A DNA stretch of 64,000 nt from Flexivirga meconopsidis (GTDB taxonomy: Bacteria > Actinomycetota > Actinomycetes > Actinomycetales > Dermatophilaceae), in the NCBI RefSeq assembly GCF_026162425.1, contig NZ_JAOBQJ010000003.1:186001-250000 (forward strand), written 5' to 3'. The notes under the pieces are model-generated. The model made no database searches. It saw only the letters and a program-made list of their open reading frames with translations, and was not told where the DNA came from. Shown here piece by piece: positions 40,638-49,286 of this stretch (its first letter is position 1; each line of letters starts with the position of its first letter). A program made the position numbers and the translations under genes.

Positions 40638-42047
40638 TCAGGCCGCCGAGTGTGCGTGGCCTGGCATGCGGCCGTCGGTGAGGTCCCAGATCACACCGTC
40701 GGCGCGCACTCGTGCGGTGAACCCTCGGCGGTGGACTTCCTGGTGATGTCGGCAGCAGAGCATCGCTGAGTTGGTGATGCTGGTTTCGCCGCCGGCCCAC
40801 CACGGGATCACGTGGTGGACTTCGCAGAAACCGGGTGGCCGGTCGCAGCCGGGGAAGGTGCACCCGCCGTCGCGTATGAGCACGGCCGCGCGTAACCCCT
40901 TGGTCACCAAGCGTTCTCGCCTACCCACATCCAACGGTTGACTGGGTCCGCCGAGCACTGCGGGGATCAGGTCCGCGTCACACGCGGCCCGCCGGGCCGC
41001 TCCCGCGTCGAGGACGTCACCCGCGGGGGTGGTTGCCCCGCCGATCCCTTCGGTCAACGACTTGAGGTTCATCGTCAGCAGGATCGTGGCCGCGGACCCG
41101 ACGGGTGCCGCCTCGCCGGCGGCGACTCTCGCGCCCGCGGTCACCAATTCGATCAACGCGTCGGCGCGGCGTTTGCCTGGGGTGCGGTCATCCCGCACGG
41201 TCGTGCTGGTGTCGCTCCCGCCGGGCTCGGCCGCACCGGTCGTGTCGCCCGGTTCGGCGGGAGTGGACCCGTCGGTCTCGCCCGGGCTGGCGGGTCGGGG
41301 TGCGGAGCCGGCGGCGATCGCGGCCTTCACCACCGCCGCATTCGCCGGCGCCAACTCGGCCACCAACCGCGTCATCCCCGTGGCCGTGGTGCCCCAGGTC
41401 AGGGTTTCGACCTGCTCGAGTTTCGCGTCCTGCGCCGACAACGCCTCCGATGCGAAGGTCGCCAGGATCTTCCGGGTCAACGCCTGCACACCCTTGACCC
41501 CGAGCGACGGATCGAGTTGCAGGAACCACGACAACACCTCACCCCGGTCCGCGAACGGCACCACCGGCGCCACCTTGTCCGCGTTAGTCAACGCCGCCCG
41601 CGCCGTCGACACCGTGCACGACCCCTGCCGCACCGCGGCCGCGATCACCGCGTTCTCCGGTTCCCGGCACGCCTCCGCCACCACCGCGATCGATTTCGCC
41701 TCCGCTGGTTCAACCGGCACCCCGGCGGTTGCGGCGTGCCGGCACACCCACTGGGTGGTGTTCGCCGCCGTCGAGCCCGCGACCGACCCCCGGTCCACCG
41801 CATCCGCGGTGACCACCGCAGCAACCTGAGCCGACCGCCCGTGCAGCCGCAACAACACTTGCGTCAACAACTCCAACTGCCCGTCGCCGAGCTGATGCAC
41901 CACCCCTGGCACCTCATCCAGCAACGCCGCAACCGCCTGCAGCTTCTCCAGCACGACCGGCCCACGACCCGGCTCAACCGGCACCCGCGATGCCCCGTCC
42001 GGCACCTCCGGACGATCCGGCAGCGACACGGCAGAATCGAGAGACAT
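40638..42047 (-). CDS. DUF222/HNH endonuclease family protein (13E12-like)
   Basis: 469-aa protein of the actinobacterial DUF222-HNH family, which is repeated many times in these genomes. The N-terminal helical DUF222 domain spans about 35-330 (with a Gly/Thr/Pro-rich insertion near 255-290). The C-terminal HNH nuclease is CTFPGCDRPPGFCEVHHVIPWWAGGETSITNSAMLCCRHHQEVH, with zinc-type CxxC partners and catalytic His pair. Often linked to mobile DNA or self-splicing contexts, but function is unproven. ATG 42047 has AGGAG 11-13 bases upstream. Confidence 0.88.
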   Translation of the reverse strand: MSLDSAVSLPDRPEVPDGASRVPVEPGRGPVVLEKLQAVAALLDEVPGVVHQLGDGQLELLTQVLLRLHGRSAQVAAVVTADAVDRGSVAGSTAANTTQWVCRHAATAGVPVEPAEAKSIAVVAEACREPENAVIAAAVRQGSCTVSTARAALTNADKVAPVVPFADRGEVLSWFLQLDPSLGVKGVQALTRKILATFASEALSAQDAKLEQVETLTWGTTATGMTRLVAELAPANAAVVKAAIAAGSAPRPASPGETDGSTPAEPGDTTGAAEPGGSDTSTTVRDDRTPGKRRADALIELVTAGARVAAGEAAPVGSAATILLTMNLKSLTEGIGGATTPAGDVLDAGAARRAACDADLIPAVLGGPSQPLDVGRRERLVTKGLRAAVLIRDGGCTFPGCDRPPGFCEVHHVIPWWAGGETSITNSAMLCCRHHQEVHRRGFTARVRADGVIWDLTDGRMPGHAHSAA

Positions 42048-42184
42048 GGGCTCGAATCTCCTTCCGCCGCATTGGTTTTCGTCGTGGTGATCATCATACA
42101 GTCGACCACCGACAACCCGCAGTGATGTGCACAGTCCCTGTGGATCACCACCGCACTCGCACCGGCGGGCACTGGTCAGTGGCG

Positions 42185-42380
42185 ACGGTGCTCGATCCAG
42201 ACGTTGGGTTCGACATACACGGCGATCCCCTGCGCCTGTGAGACGTGCACCGGGTTGAGCGCCCCGGGGACGAGCACCGGACCGTCGTCGCCAAACGGAA
42301 GGGCCGGTTCAATTGCGCCAGTTGTCAGTGGTGTTCGCGATCGTCATCGAGAAGGGACGCACCTTGACGATGCGGCTGGC
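42185..42380 (-). pseudogene. C-terminal relic of a GNAT-type gene, copy 1
   Basis: The minus strand reads RIVKVRPFSMTIANTTDNWRN, then a stop. In another frame it continues FGDDGPVLVPGALNPVHVSQ and GIAVYVEPNVWIEHRRH before a stop. The same segment, decayed differently, ends the pseudogene at 42950-43687, showing two related copies about 765 bp apart. No upstream part of the gene is left. The rest of 42048-42555 shows no coding signal. Confidence 0.65.
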
Positions 42381-42555
42381 AGCGAACCTCCCGACTACAC
42401 AATGACTTTCGCGATCGAGGATCACACTTCGGCGACTGACAGCCCGATTCGTCTCGAATCACACTGTGAGTCATGTGATTGCGGACCGAATGTGCGCATG
42501 GCCCCTTGACTCGGGCCGTCCGGTTTGTGAGGGTCGAAGGGCAAAAGGGGAACCA

Positions 42556-42885
42556 ATGATCCGAGGGGGATCCGGGGAATGGAAGGCACTCAAATCAGCA
42601 CGGCACGCTACCCTGGCGACGATGATTGCCGGTGGCCTGCTCGCGCTTGGTCCGGTGCAGAGCGCACAGGCATTTCCGGAGCAGTGCGCGAAAGGGATAT
42701 ACGGTCTACAGACGACTGCGTGGGCCCGATGCACCGCTGGCACCGGCCAATACCGAGTCGTGGTGCAACTGTCCGACGGCCGGCAGTTTGTCGGTCCGTG
42801 GATGCCCGCTGGAGCGCCAGGCGCCAGTGAAGTACAAGTGCCCGGCGCGACCGATGGCGATGTGGGTTGGGCACTGATCGAGTAA
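42556..42885 (+). CDS. Small secreted protein (109 aa)
   Basis: Unrecognised exported protein. A signal peptide (KSARHATLATMIAGGLLALGPVQSAQA, cleavage before FPEQC) precedes a mature part of about 68 residues with two Cys (EQCAKG and WARCTAG) likely forming a disulphide, and a beta-rich tail (YRVVVQLSDGRQFVGPWMP). AAGGGG precedes ATG 42556 by about seven bases. It lies isolated between two relics of the same acetyltransferase, in a region that looks rearranged. Confidence 0.65.
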   Translation: MIRGGSGEWKALKSARHATLATMIAGGLLALGPVQSAQAFPEQCAKGIYGLQTTAWARCTAGTGQYRVVVQLSDGRQFVGPWMPAGAPGASEVQVPGATDGDVGWALIE

Positions 42886-42949
42886 ACAGTTGGGGGGACC
42901 TGTGTCGTTCGCCGCCTCGACGGACGGCACAGGTAACCTTGGCTCTTCA

Positions 42950-43687
42950 GCGTCGGCGTTCGACCCAAACGTTCGGCTCGACATCCACAGCCGTTCCCTG
43001 CGCCTGGGACACGTGCACCGGGGGTGAGCGCACTTGCGGCGGTCGCCGGACCGTCGCTGTCGAACGATAAGCCGGTCCAGTTCCGCCAATTTTCAAGAGT
43101 TTCCGCGATTATCATCGAGACCGGACGCTTCTTGACGATGCGGCCGCCGGCATGCACATGAATACGCAACCACGACTGATAGGCAGCCCGTGGTATCGGG
43201 TGCGGAAGGCATACTCGCTCATCGATGTTTCCGATTCGGCTGCCTTCTGTGAGGGGCGGAGCGGCGCATACAGAATCCCATGCCCGAGCCGAAAAGTGTT
43301 TTCCCGCAACGTTTTCGCCAGGGCCGAGGCAATGCCGCTGCGTTGCAGTCCCGGGCGGACGACGATCTCGAGCGCACTCGCGACATTGCGGCAGCGACCA
43401 GTACTCGATCCTCATGCTGCCAGCGGATCACTTGGTCCACCCGTCCTCGGGCAGCTCGGCCGACCGTCGATCCCGAACGCAAACGGCGTCGAGTATGCCT
43501 TGGCAACCGGTTCGCCGTCGTCGGTGGCGAGCAGAGCGTAGTCGGCGACTGCGTCGACCTCCCCGTCATAGAGCTCGCCGACAGGGTCGTGCTGCATAAA
43601 AGTCGGCCAGGACGAGCTGAAATCGGTGGCACGCATCGCGGCGACGACTTCAGGACCTTCGCTCCGGCGACGGATGGTGAGCGTCAT
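42950..43687 (-). pseudogene. Frameshifted GNAT N-acetyltransferase
   Basis: The minus strand starts at ATG 43687 with TLTIRRRSEGPEVVAAMRAT and PVGELYDGEVDAVADYALLA (first frame). It continues as VIRWQHEDRVL in a second frame. Next comes SALEIVVRPGLQRSGIASAL (acetyl-CoA loop QRSGIA) and GHGILYAPLRPS in a third, and then YQSWLRIHVHAGGRIVKKRP and AETLENWRNWTG in another. It ends as VEPNVWVERR. At least four frame changes break it, so it is a decayed full-length gene of the same family as the relic at 42185. Confidence 0.75.
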
Positions 43688-43771
43688 ACGGCTCCTCCTC
43701 GGTAGACCATTGGCACGAATCGTCATGAATAGGTCATTGCTGCCACCCGGTCGTCGACGGACCATGAACGC

Positions 43772-44761
43772 GTGAACCATGCCACGGAAGAGCGCCAGGT
43801 CGCCTTCGTTCTATTCGACGACTTCGTGCTCCTCGATCTCGCCGGGCCACTCGACGTCTTTCAGATGGCGACGAGCCTCAGAGCCGAGCCTGGATATCGC
43901 CTCGTCACGGCGTCGCACGACGGCGAGCCGGTGCGGAGCGACAGCGGAGTGCAGGTCAGCGTCGCCGCGGCCCTGTCCGACCCGGACCTCCGAGCGTCGA
44001 CCGACACGCTGATCGTTGTTGGGGGTCCGGGCGTCGAGGCGTTCTCCGCGAATACCGTTGCGATGAAGGGCCTTTCGGACCTTTCCGGTCACGCAAGGCG
44101 CACCGGGTCAGTGTGCACCGGCGCGTTCGCCCTCGCTGCCGCGGGCCTGCTCGACGGTCATTGTGCGACGACGCACTGGGCGTATGGCGGTCGGCTCGCC
44201 CGCGCCTACCCGGACGTCTCGGTCGACGCGGACCGGATCTTCGCCAAGGACGGCAACCGATGGACATCGGCGGGCGTTACGGCGGGGATCGATCTCGCGC
44301 TCGCGATGGTGGAGGAGGACTTCGGGGCCGAACTGAGTCACGCGGTGGCCGGTGCGCTCGTGGTGTTCGCCCGGCGCCCGGGAGGGCAAGCACAGTTCAG
44401 CACCCAACTGCGACATCAGAGCGCCAGGAGCAGTCCGATCGCTGAGACTCAGCAATGGTTGGCCGACCACTTCCATCAGCGAGTCACCGTCGAGCTGCTC
44501 GCCGAACGCGCCCGGATGAGCACACGAACGTTCGCCCGGGCCTTCGTCCGTGAGACGGCAATCACGCCGGGCGCCTATGTCCAGCAACTCCGGGTCGAGG
44601 CCGCCAAGCGACTGCTCACGACGACATTGCTCACGATGCCGGTGATCGCGGAGCGAGTTGGTTTCGGCAGTGTCGAGATCCTGCATCGTGCGTTTGCACG
44701 TCAGCTCGGCACGACTCCTGGTCGCTACCGGGATCACTTCGCGGTAACTGAACCCTCGTGA
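43772..44761 (+). CDS. GlxA-family transcriptional regulator (DJ-1/PfpI + AraC)
   Basis: 329-aa regulator. An N-terminal DJ-1/PfpI domain (about 8-190: VAFVLFDDFVLLDLAGPLDVFQMA and the nucleophile-elbow region TGSVCTGAFALAAAGLLDG) is fused to an AraC-type DNA-binding domain (about 220-320: MSTRTFARAFVRETAITPGAYVQQLRVEAAKRLL and IAERVGFGSVEILHRAF). GlxA-type proteins often regulate nitrogen-compound or aldehyde metabolism. GTG 43772 has no good ribosome-binding site. It begins the co-directional gene set to 47415, and seven bases separate it from the next gene. Confidence 0.88.
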   Translation: MNHATEERQVAFVLFDDFVLLDLAGPLDVFQMATSLRAEPGYRLVTASHDGEPVRSDSGVQVSVAAALSDPDLRASTDTLIVVGGPGVEAFSANTVAMKGLSDLSGHARRTGSVCTGAFALAAAGLLDGHCATTHWAYGGRLARAYPDVSVDADRIFAKDGNRWTSAGVTAGIDLALAMVEEDFGAELSHAVAGALVVFARRPGGQAQFSTQLRHQSARSSPIAETQQWLADHFHQRVTVELLAERARMSTRTFARAFVRETAITPGAYVQQLRVEAAKRLLTTTLLTMPVIAERVGFGSVEILHRAFARQLGTTPGRYRDHFAVTEPS

Positions 44762-44768
44762 ATCATCA

Positions 44769-45266
44769 ATGACGGGAACTAAATTCATGACAACGCAATT
44801 ATCGTCGCCGGCGGCCGATCCGGTTGCCTTCGTCGCCGAGGCAGAGCGCATGACCAACGAACGCGACGTGGAGTCGATCGGCAACATCTTCGCCTCGGAC
44901 GCTCGGTGGCGATGCGTCATCGACGGGCTCGCCACAGAGGACCGCGGGCTTGTCGCGATTGCCCAACGATGGCGCCTTCTGTGCGGGTTCATGAGCGATC
45001 GCGGACTGCTGGTGGAGAAGGAACTCGTCGCGGTCGGCGAGAACCGAGTCGTCAATCGTTGGCAGGGCCGGACCAGAGGTCGGGCGCGTCCCATGGGCAC
45101 CGAGATCTGGACGTTCAACTCCGCCGGACTCGTCGAGGATCAGTTGCTGACCGGATTCCTCAACCCGCGTTCGGAGACCTCGCCGGCCGTTCTGCTCGGG
45201 CTCGCGGCGTCCCAGCCCGTGACGGCGCTGACCTTCGCTCGGCGCCGCCTGATGGGAGTGAAGTGA
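44769..45266 (+). CDS. NTF2-like (SnoaL-type) protein
   Basis: 165-aa cone-shaped alpha+beta fold protein. ERMTNERDVESIGNIFASDARWRCVIDG is the typical NTF2/SnoaL opening and IWTFNSAGLVEDQLLTGFL the last strand. Such proteins act as isomerases, hydrolases or small-molecule binding partners. ATG 44769 or 44787 (17 residues upstream of the conserved part) may be the start. The stop TGA overlaps the amine-oxidase ATG by one base (TGATG), so it is co-translated with that enzyme. Confidence 0.75.
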   Translation: MTGTKFMTTQLSSPAADPVAFVAEAERMTNERDVESIGNIFASDARWRCVIDGLATEDRGLVAIAQRWRLLCGFMSDRGLLVEKELVAVGENRVVNRWQGRTRGRARPMGTEIWTFNSAGLVEDQLLTGFLNPRSETSPAVLLGLAASQPVTALTFARRRLMGVK

Positions 45267-46663
45267 TGGGCAACTCGATGCGGACCCAGGTCGTGGTGGT
45301 CGGCGCCGGTTTCTCGGGATTGGCGGCCGCGCGTGAGCTCGTCCGGCGCGGCATCGACGTACTCGTCCTCGAATCGCGCGACCGGGTCGGCGGTCGGGTG
45401 CTCAATGTGGCACTGCCCGACGGCAGTGCGGTCGAGTTGGGCGGCCAGTGGATCGGACCAGGACACGACGCACTCGTCGCGATCGCCCGGGAGCACGGGA
45501 TAGCCACCTACCCGACCTTCGACGACGGGCGCCGGATCTTGTGGCGTCGTGGCAGGCCACGTCCCTACCGGGGCAAGATCCCCATCGCCGACCCGATCTC
45601 GATGCTTGATCTGGCCGTGGCGATGGCTCGGTTGGAACGGATGACGAGCAAGGTCGATCCCGCTCGGCCGTGGACCGCAGCGCACGCGGCACATTGGGAC
45701 GGTCAAACTCTCGCCTCGTGGATGGCACGTCATACCCGGACCCGGTTCGTGCGTTCGATTCTCACCATCTGGTGCCGGTCGGTGATGGCGGCCGAGCCGG
45801 AAGAGGCTTCCCTCCTGCACGTCCTGACCCGTGCGGCGTCCGAATCCGGTTTTCTCGCAACGATGTCCACGCGTCACGGGGCGCAGGAGGAACGGATTGC
45901 CGGCGGGTCGCAGCGATTGGCGCAGGCGATGGCCGATCAATTGGGCGACCGCATCATGCTCAACCAGGCGGTGCGTCGGATCGACTACGGCCCCGCAGCA
46001 GTCGGCGACTTTCGGCCGGCGCGGGTGGAGACCGACGATCGGCAGATCGAGGCCGAGCGCCTCATCGTCGCGACCAGCCCGGTCATGGCGGGACGGATGG
46101 CGTTCTCGCCAGCGTTACCCGCCGCCCCGGCCCAGCTCGCCCAACGTATGACGATGGGCTCGATCGCCAAGGTCGTCGCGGTGTATCCGCGGCCGTTCTG
46201 GCGGGACGATGCGCTGTCGGGGCAGGCCGCCAGTGACGACGGCCTGTTGACCTGCACGTTCGACAACGCGCCCGACGGCTCGGACCTCGGTGTTCTCGTC
46301 GGGTTCATCGCCGGTGACAACGCACGTGCCTACGCTCTGCTGGAGCCGCAGCAACGGCGCCAGGAGGTCATCGCATCCATGGTGCGGCTCTTCGGGAGCG
46401 CGGCGGGCGAGCCGATCGACTTTCACGAGAAGATCTGGAACGACGATGAGTGGGCGGGCGGTGGCTACTTCGGGATGATGCCGCCTGGGGGCTGGACGAC
46501 GCTCGGTCCGCACCTGCGAGAGCCTGTCGGCCCGATCCACTGGGCAGGCAGCGAGACCGCGGATACCACCTTCGGCTCGATGAACGGCGCGATCCGCGCA
46601 GGTCAGCGCACCGCCATGGAAGTATGGCGGGGCCTTCGTGTCGCGCCGGACCTGGTTCGATGA
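45266..46663 (+). CDS. Flavin monoamine oxidase family protein
   Basis: 465-aa FAD enzyme. The Rossmann motif VVVGAGFSGLAAARELVRRGIDVLVLESRDRVGGR is at residues 8-42, GGQWIGPGHDALVAIARE near 65, and the C-terminal FAD signature WAGSETADTTFGSMNGAIRAGQRTA. Members oxidise amines or amino acids to aldehydes or imines with release of ammonia and peroxide; the substrate is unknown. No export signal. Overlaps both neighbours (TGATG before, ATGA after), so NTF2-like protein, oxidase and HD protein form one translational unit. Confidence 0.88.
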   Translation: MGNSMRTQVVVVGAGFSGLAAARELVRRGIDVLVLESRDRVGGRVLNVALPDGSAVELGGQWIGPGHDALVAIAREHGIATYPTFDDGRRILWRRGRPRPYRGKIPIADPISMLDLAVAMARLERMTSKVDPARPWTAAHAAHWDGQTLASWMARHTRTRFVRSILTIWCRSVMAAEPEEASLLHVLTRAASESGFLATMSTRHGAQEERIAGGSQRLAQAMADQLGDRIMLNQAVRRIDYGPAAVGDFRPARVETDDRQIEAERLIVATSPVMAGRMAFSPALPAAPAQLAQRMTMGSIAKVVAVYPRPFWRDDALSGQAASDDGLLTCTFDNAPDGSDLGVLVGFIAGDNARAYALLEPQQRRQEVIASMVRLFGSAAGEPIDFHEKIWNDDEWAGGGYFGMMPPGGWTTLGPHLREPVGPIHWAGSETADTTFGSMNGAIRAGQRTAMEVWRGLRVAPDLVR

Positions 46664-47415
46664 GTGCTTGCGAAGGCGCGTCACTCGAATCATGCACGGG
46701 TGACTCGACTTTCGGGCGGCGCCTCGGCTTCCTGCGGCAGCTGGCACTGTCCCAGCTGGCCGACCTCCCCGGCTTGCTCAGAGCCTTGCCGGGTCCGAAC
46801 CGCGAGGCGCCGGCGCTCCAGATGAGGACGCCGCCGGACAGTGCGCTCGCTCGGGCCGCGATGGAGTTTGCGCGGGAGGTATACCCGTCGCCGCTTCTTG
46901 AGCACTGCATGCGGTGCTGGTACCTCGGCGACCTATTCGCCCAGCTCGATCAGCTTGTCTACGACCCCGAGCAGCTGTACCTGGCCTGCCTGCTCCACGA
47001 CGTCGGACTCACCGCGGCACACCCCTTCCCTGCCACTGTCGGCTGCTTCGCGGTCCACGGGAGTGCGGTCGCCGAACACCGGCTCGCAGCCTGGGGAGTC
47101 GACGACCTTGACCGTACGGTGGTCGTCGACGCGATCATCCACCACATGGATGCGCGGGTCCCGCCCAGCCGAGCGGTCGCGTTTCTCCTCCACGCCGGCG
47201 CGCACTGCGACGTTGTCGGATCCAGGGCCGATCAGTTGCCGGCCGACAATCTTCGGACGATCCACGCCCGTCATCCGCGCGACAGGTTCGGCGACACCTT
47301 CCGCGACGCCATGCGTACCGAAGCACGGCTGCGGCCGCGGTCTCGTGCCGGCATCATGTGGCGTAACGGCGCGGGACTGAGGATCCGTCTGAACCCGCTA
47401 GACCGGTGGTGCTGA
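46660..47415 (+). CDS. HD-domain protein (cyanamide hydratase-like)
   Basis: 251-aa metal-dependent HD hydrolase. The metal-binding His/Asp positions are seen in LLEHCMRCWYLGDL (first His), YLACLLHDVGLT (HD pair, near residue 110), the later EHRLAAWG and IIHHMDARVPP. The layout resembles cyanamide hydratase-type HD proteins, which act on small nitrogenous molecules, but a general phosphohydrolase is possible. ATGA overlap with the amine oxidase. The last gene of the GlxA/NTF2/oxidase/HD set. Confidence 0.78.
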   Translation: MSACEGASLESCTGDSTFGRRLGFLRQLALSQLADLPGLLRALPGPNREAPALQMRTPPDSALARAAMEFAREVYPSPLLEHCMRCWYLGDLFAQLDQLVYDPEQLYLACLLHDVGLTAAHPFPATVGCFAVHGSAVAEHRLAAWGVDDLDRTVVVDAIIHHMDARVPPSRAVAFLLHAGAHCDVVGSRADQLPADNLRTIHARHPRDRFGDTFRDAMRTEARLRPRSRAGIMWRNGAGLRIRLNPLDRWC

Positions 47416-47474
47416 GCGACCGCTGCGCACCTGTCTGAACCCCACGGGGCCGACAACGCAGCCGGTGTCCCCCG

Positions 47475-47642
47475 GTGGGCCGCTCTGTAGGTTCCCCGGC
47501 GGAACTGTCGTATGCGGCTCCGGCATTTGCCAAATCCATGGATCTTGTCCAAGCGAACAGTCCATGTATTCCGTCGTATTCTCCCAACTGGCCGTGTCTC
47601 GGCCGCCCCAATGCACAGTGCGGCATCGTTGAGAGCCGCTGA
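47475..47642 (+). CDS. Candidate small ORF with three Cys (55 aa)
   Basis: Speculative. GTG 47475 (or ATG 47538, giving 34 aa) opens a frame ending with NSPCIPSYSPNWPCLG and PNAQCGIVESR. It lies 60 bp after the HD gene on the same strand. The spacing of Cys and Pro/Trp is unlike random translation of high-GC DNA, but no ribosome-binding site is seen and I know no homologue. It could equally be non-coding. The rest of 47416-48009 shows no supportable gene. Confidence 0.25.
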   Translation: MGRSVGSPAELSYAAPAFAKSMDLVQANSPCIPSYSPNWPCLGRPNAQCGIVESR

Positions 47643-48009
47643 ACCGGGTCCCCGACCCAGGTGACCTGCGAGGAGTGCGGCATCCGCTGACCAGTGAGGC
47701 GTTCGTCCGTCGCGATTGGCGAATGGGCTCGTGCCGCGGCCGGGGCGCCAAGGTGCCGACCGGCTCGGACTCGACCGGCCGGCAGGTCATGAACTCACCT
47801 TCGGACGGGTCTCGGCCAGCATCGATGCCGCCTGCTGGATCCGATCATCTGCGCGCCGCGCTCCGGCATCGTGCCAGGCGCAGAGATTACGTCGCCAACC
47901 TACTGCCATCTGCGAAACGCGACTTTGCAGAGGCGCTGGTTCGCTGCAGCGGCCGAACACTATCACGTTCGACCAGCCGTTTGGGGCTTAGCGACTCATC
48001 AATTCCTTC

Positions 48010-48038
48010 TTGAATTCGACAGCCGAACGAATTACCGT
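48010..48038 (+). promoter_or_regulatory. Promoter candidate of the peptide cassette
   Basis: -35 TTGAAT (48010-48015), 17-bp spacer, -10 TACCGT (48033-48038). A palindrome GCCAA-A-TTGGC (48045-48055) covers the expected transcription start, a good place for a repressor. The peptide ATG is at 48093. Confidence 0.5.
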
Positions 48039-48092
48039 GACAGCGCCAAATTGGCACACAAAAAATCGACGCAAATGGAGGTTTGCGCAGTC

Positions 48093-48233
48093 ATGAATCT
48101 GGAAGAGATTACCAATGACCTTTTCGCCCAGGTTGATGAAGGTTACGTGACAGGGGATGAAACGCCAGCAATGACCACACCGTTGGCGTTCAGGCCAATG
48201 TCGTTGTCACTCGTTCTGCCGAACGGTTCGTGA
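48093..48233 (+). CDS. Small peptide (46 aa), candidate RiPP or bacteriocin-like precursor
   Basis: The N-terminal half is acidic and helical (NLEEITNDLFAQVDEGYVTG), like a leader. The second half is uncharged except one Arg and rich in Thr, Ser, Pro, Leu and Met (AMTTPLAFRPMSLSLVLPNG), like a core. GGAGG lies 11 bases before ATG 48093. The stop overlaps the start of the next gene (GTGA), so it is coupled to an unrecognised protein, an ABC ATPase and a large membrane protein. No export signal peptide and no Cys. No known family assigned; the precursor reading is inference from size, composition and context. Confidence 0.6.
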   Translation: MNLEEITNDLFAQVDEGYVTGDETPAMTTPLAFRPMSLSLVLPNGS

Positions 48234-48679
48234 CACTCGAAGCTATCCGCCAACTCACTACGGGAGCGCTTGCGCGTGACGACTGGGCCGACCCCGTTTT
48301 TGTGCGCGGGTATCGTCATTTCGAGCAGATGTCAGAATGCTTTGGCGTGTTCCCCGCAACTCTGAACTCGGCAATGAGATTGGCGAACGGCGTGTGTGAC
48401 ACGCCTGCGATGATGGCGCTGCAAATGACAGACAAACCCATTGGAATCGCCAGCGCTTTTCCCGGTTCGAACCTCCTCATTGAAGAGAAGTTGAGTGGCC
48501 TCCGGAAGCGAGGGAACATCGTGTTCGCCGACACTGGACCCGCGATGAGGACGTCGTCCGGGAGATACGAAGCCCGTACGGGGTTCAACCTTCCTGCGCT
48601 GTTCGCTGCCATCAACGCCGCAAACGAATTGAGTGCGTTTCCCGGCTCCGATGGTGAGGAGTCGCATGTTGATCGTTAA
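48230..48679 (+). CDS. Unrecognised protein in the peptide cassette (149 aa)
   Basis: Soluble, alpha/beta-looking, without membrane segments. Possible helices are LEAIRQLTTGAL and FRGYRHFEQMSE-like stretches. A run TGFNLPALFAAINAANEL lies near the C-terminus. Two Cys (ECFG, GVCD). No motif of LanM, YcaO, radical-SAM, RRE or peptidase families is visible. GTG 48230 overlaps the peptide stop, and its last 14 bases overlap the ABC ATPase start. A processing, binding or immunity role is suggested only by position. Confidence 0.65.
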   Translation: MTLEAIRQLTTGALARDDWADPVFVRGYRHFEQMSECFGVFPATLNSAMRLANGVCDTPAMMALQMTDKPIGIASAFPGSNLLIEEKLSGLRKRGNIVFADTGPAMRTSSGRYEARTGFNLPALFAAINAANELSAFPGSDGEESHVDR

Positions 48680-49286
48680 TCACCTGTATAAGTCGTTCGG
48701 CGGCGTGCTCATCGTCGAAGACCTGTCACTGAGAGTTGACGCCGGTGAGGTTGTGGCGCTCACGGGCATGAACGGCGCAGGCAAGACGACGACTTTGCGT
48801 TGCATCGTCGGTGCAGAAGATCGCGACTCGGGCGACATCTCACTTGATGGCCAGACCCTTGATGAGCGAGACCCCGAGACGCGCCGTCGTGTCTGCGCGC
48901 TGCTCGATGACTGGGCGTGGTTCTCCGACATGACCGTGCGTGAACATCTGATCATGTTCGCTCAAGCGCATGGTGTAGAAGACAAAGCGGTTGAAGCGGC
49001 TCTGCTCGACCTTGGACTAATTCAGCTGGCGGACCGGCTGCCGGGCACATTGAGTTCAGGCCAGACCCGCCGATTCGGGCTTGCCCAAGCCCTTGTCCGT
49101 CCCTGGGACGTGCTGATTCTAGATGAGCCGGAACAGCGTCTCGACGGGGAAGGGCGTGAGTGGCTCGGGCGGTACTTACGCGTATGCGCTGAAGCTGATC
49201 GCAGCGTGTTAATGGCAAGCCACGATCCAGAACTTCAGCAGGCGAGCGGAGCACGAGTGATCCCGGTTTCAGTGACTGGGAGGTGA
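48666..49286 (+). CDS. ABC transporter ATP-binding protein of the peptide cassette
   Basis: 206-aa ATPase, at the short end for the family. Walker A GMNGAGKTTT (near residue 38), a Q-loop-like LDDWAWFSDMTVREHLIMF in which a Trp/Phe segment replaces the usual Gln (CALLDDWAW), signature LSSGQTRRFGLAQAL, Walker B VLILDEPEQRLD and switch His in MASHDPE. The catalytic Glu is present. GGAG precedes ATG 48666 by five bases. The stop overlaps the next start (GTGA). Confidence 0.85.
   Translation: MLIVNHLYKSFGGVLIVEDLSLRVDAGEVVALTGMNGAGKTTTLRCIVGAEDRDSGDISLDGQTLDERDPETRRRVCALLDDWAWFSDMTVREHLIMFAQAHGVEDKAVEAALLDLGLIQLADRLPGTLSSGQTRRFGLAQALVRPWDVLILDEPEQRLDGEGREWLGRYLRVCAEADRSVLMASHDPELQQASGARVIPVSVTGR

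Noticed and set aside
42204-42509. 101-codon plus-strand frame before the secreted protein
   Set aside because: It is antisense to the acetyltransferase relic and has no start context.
48230-48679. The 149-aa protein as a PqqD-like RiPP recognition element
   Set aside because: It is longer than PqqD domains, and I see no matching winged-helix pattern by eye. A structure prediction would settle it.
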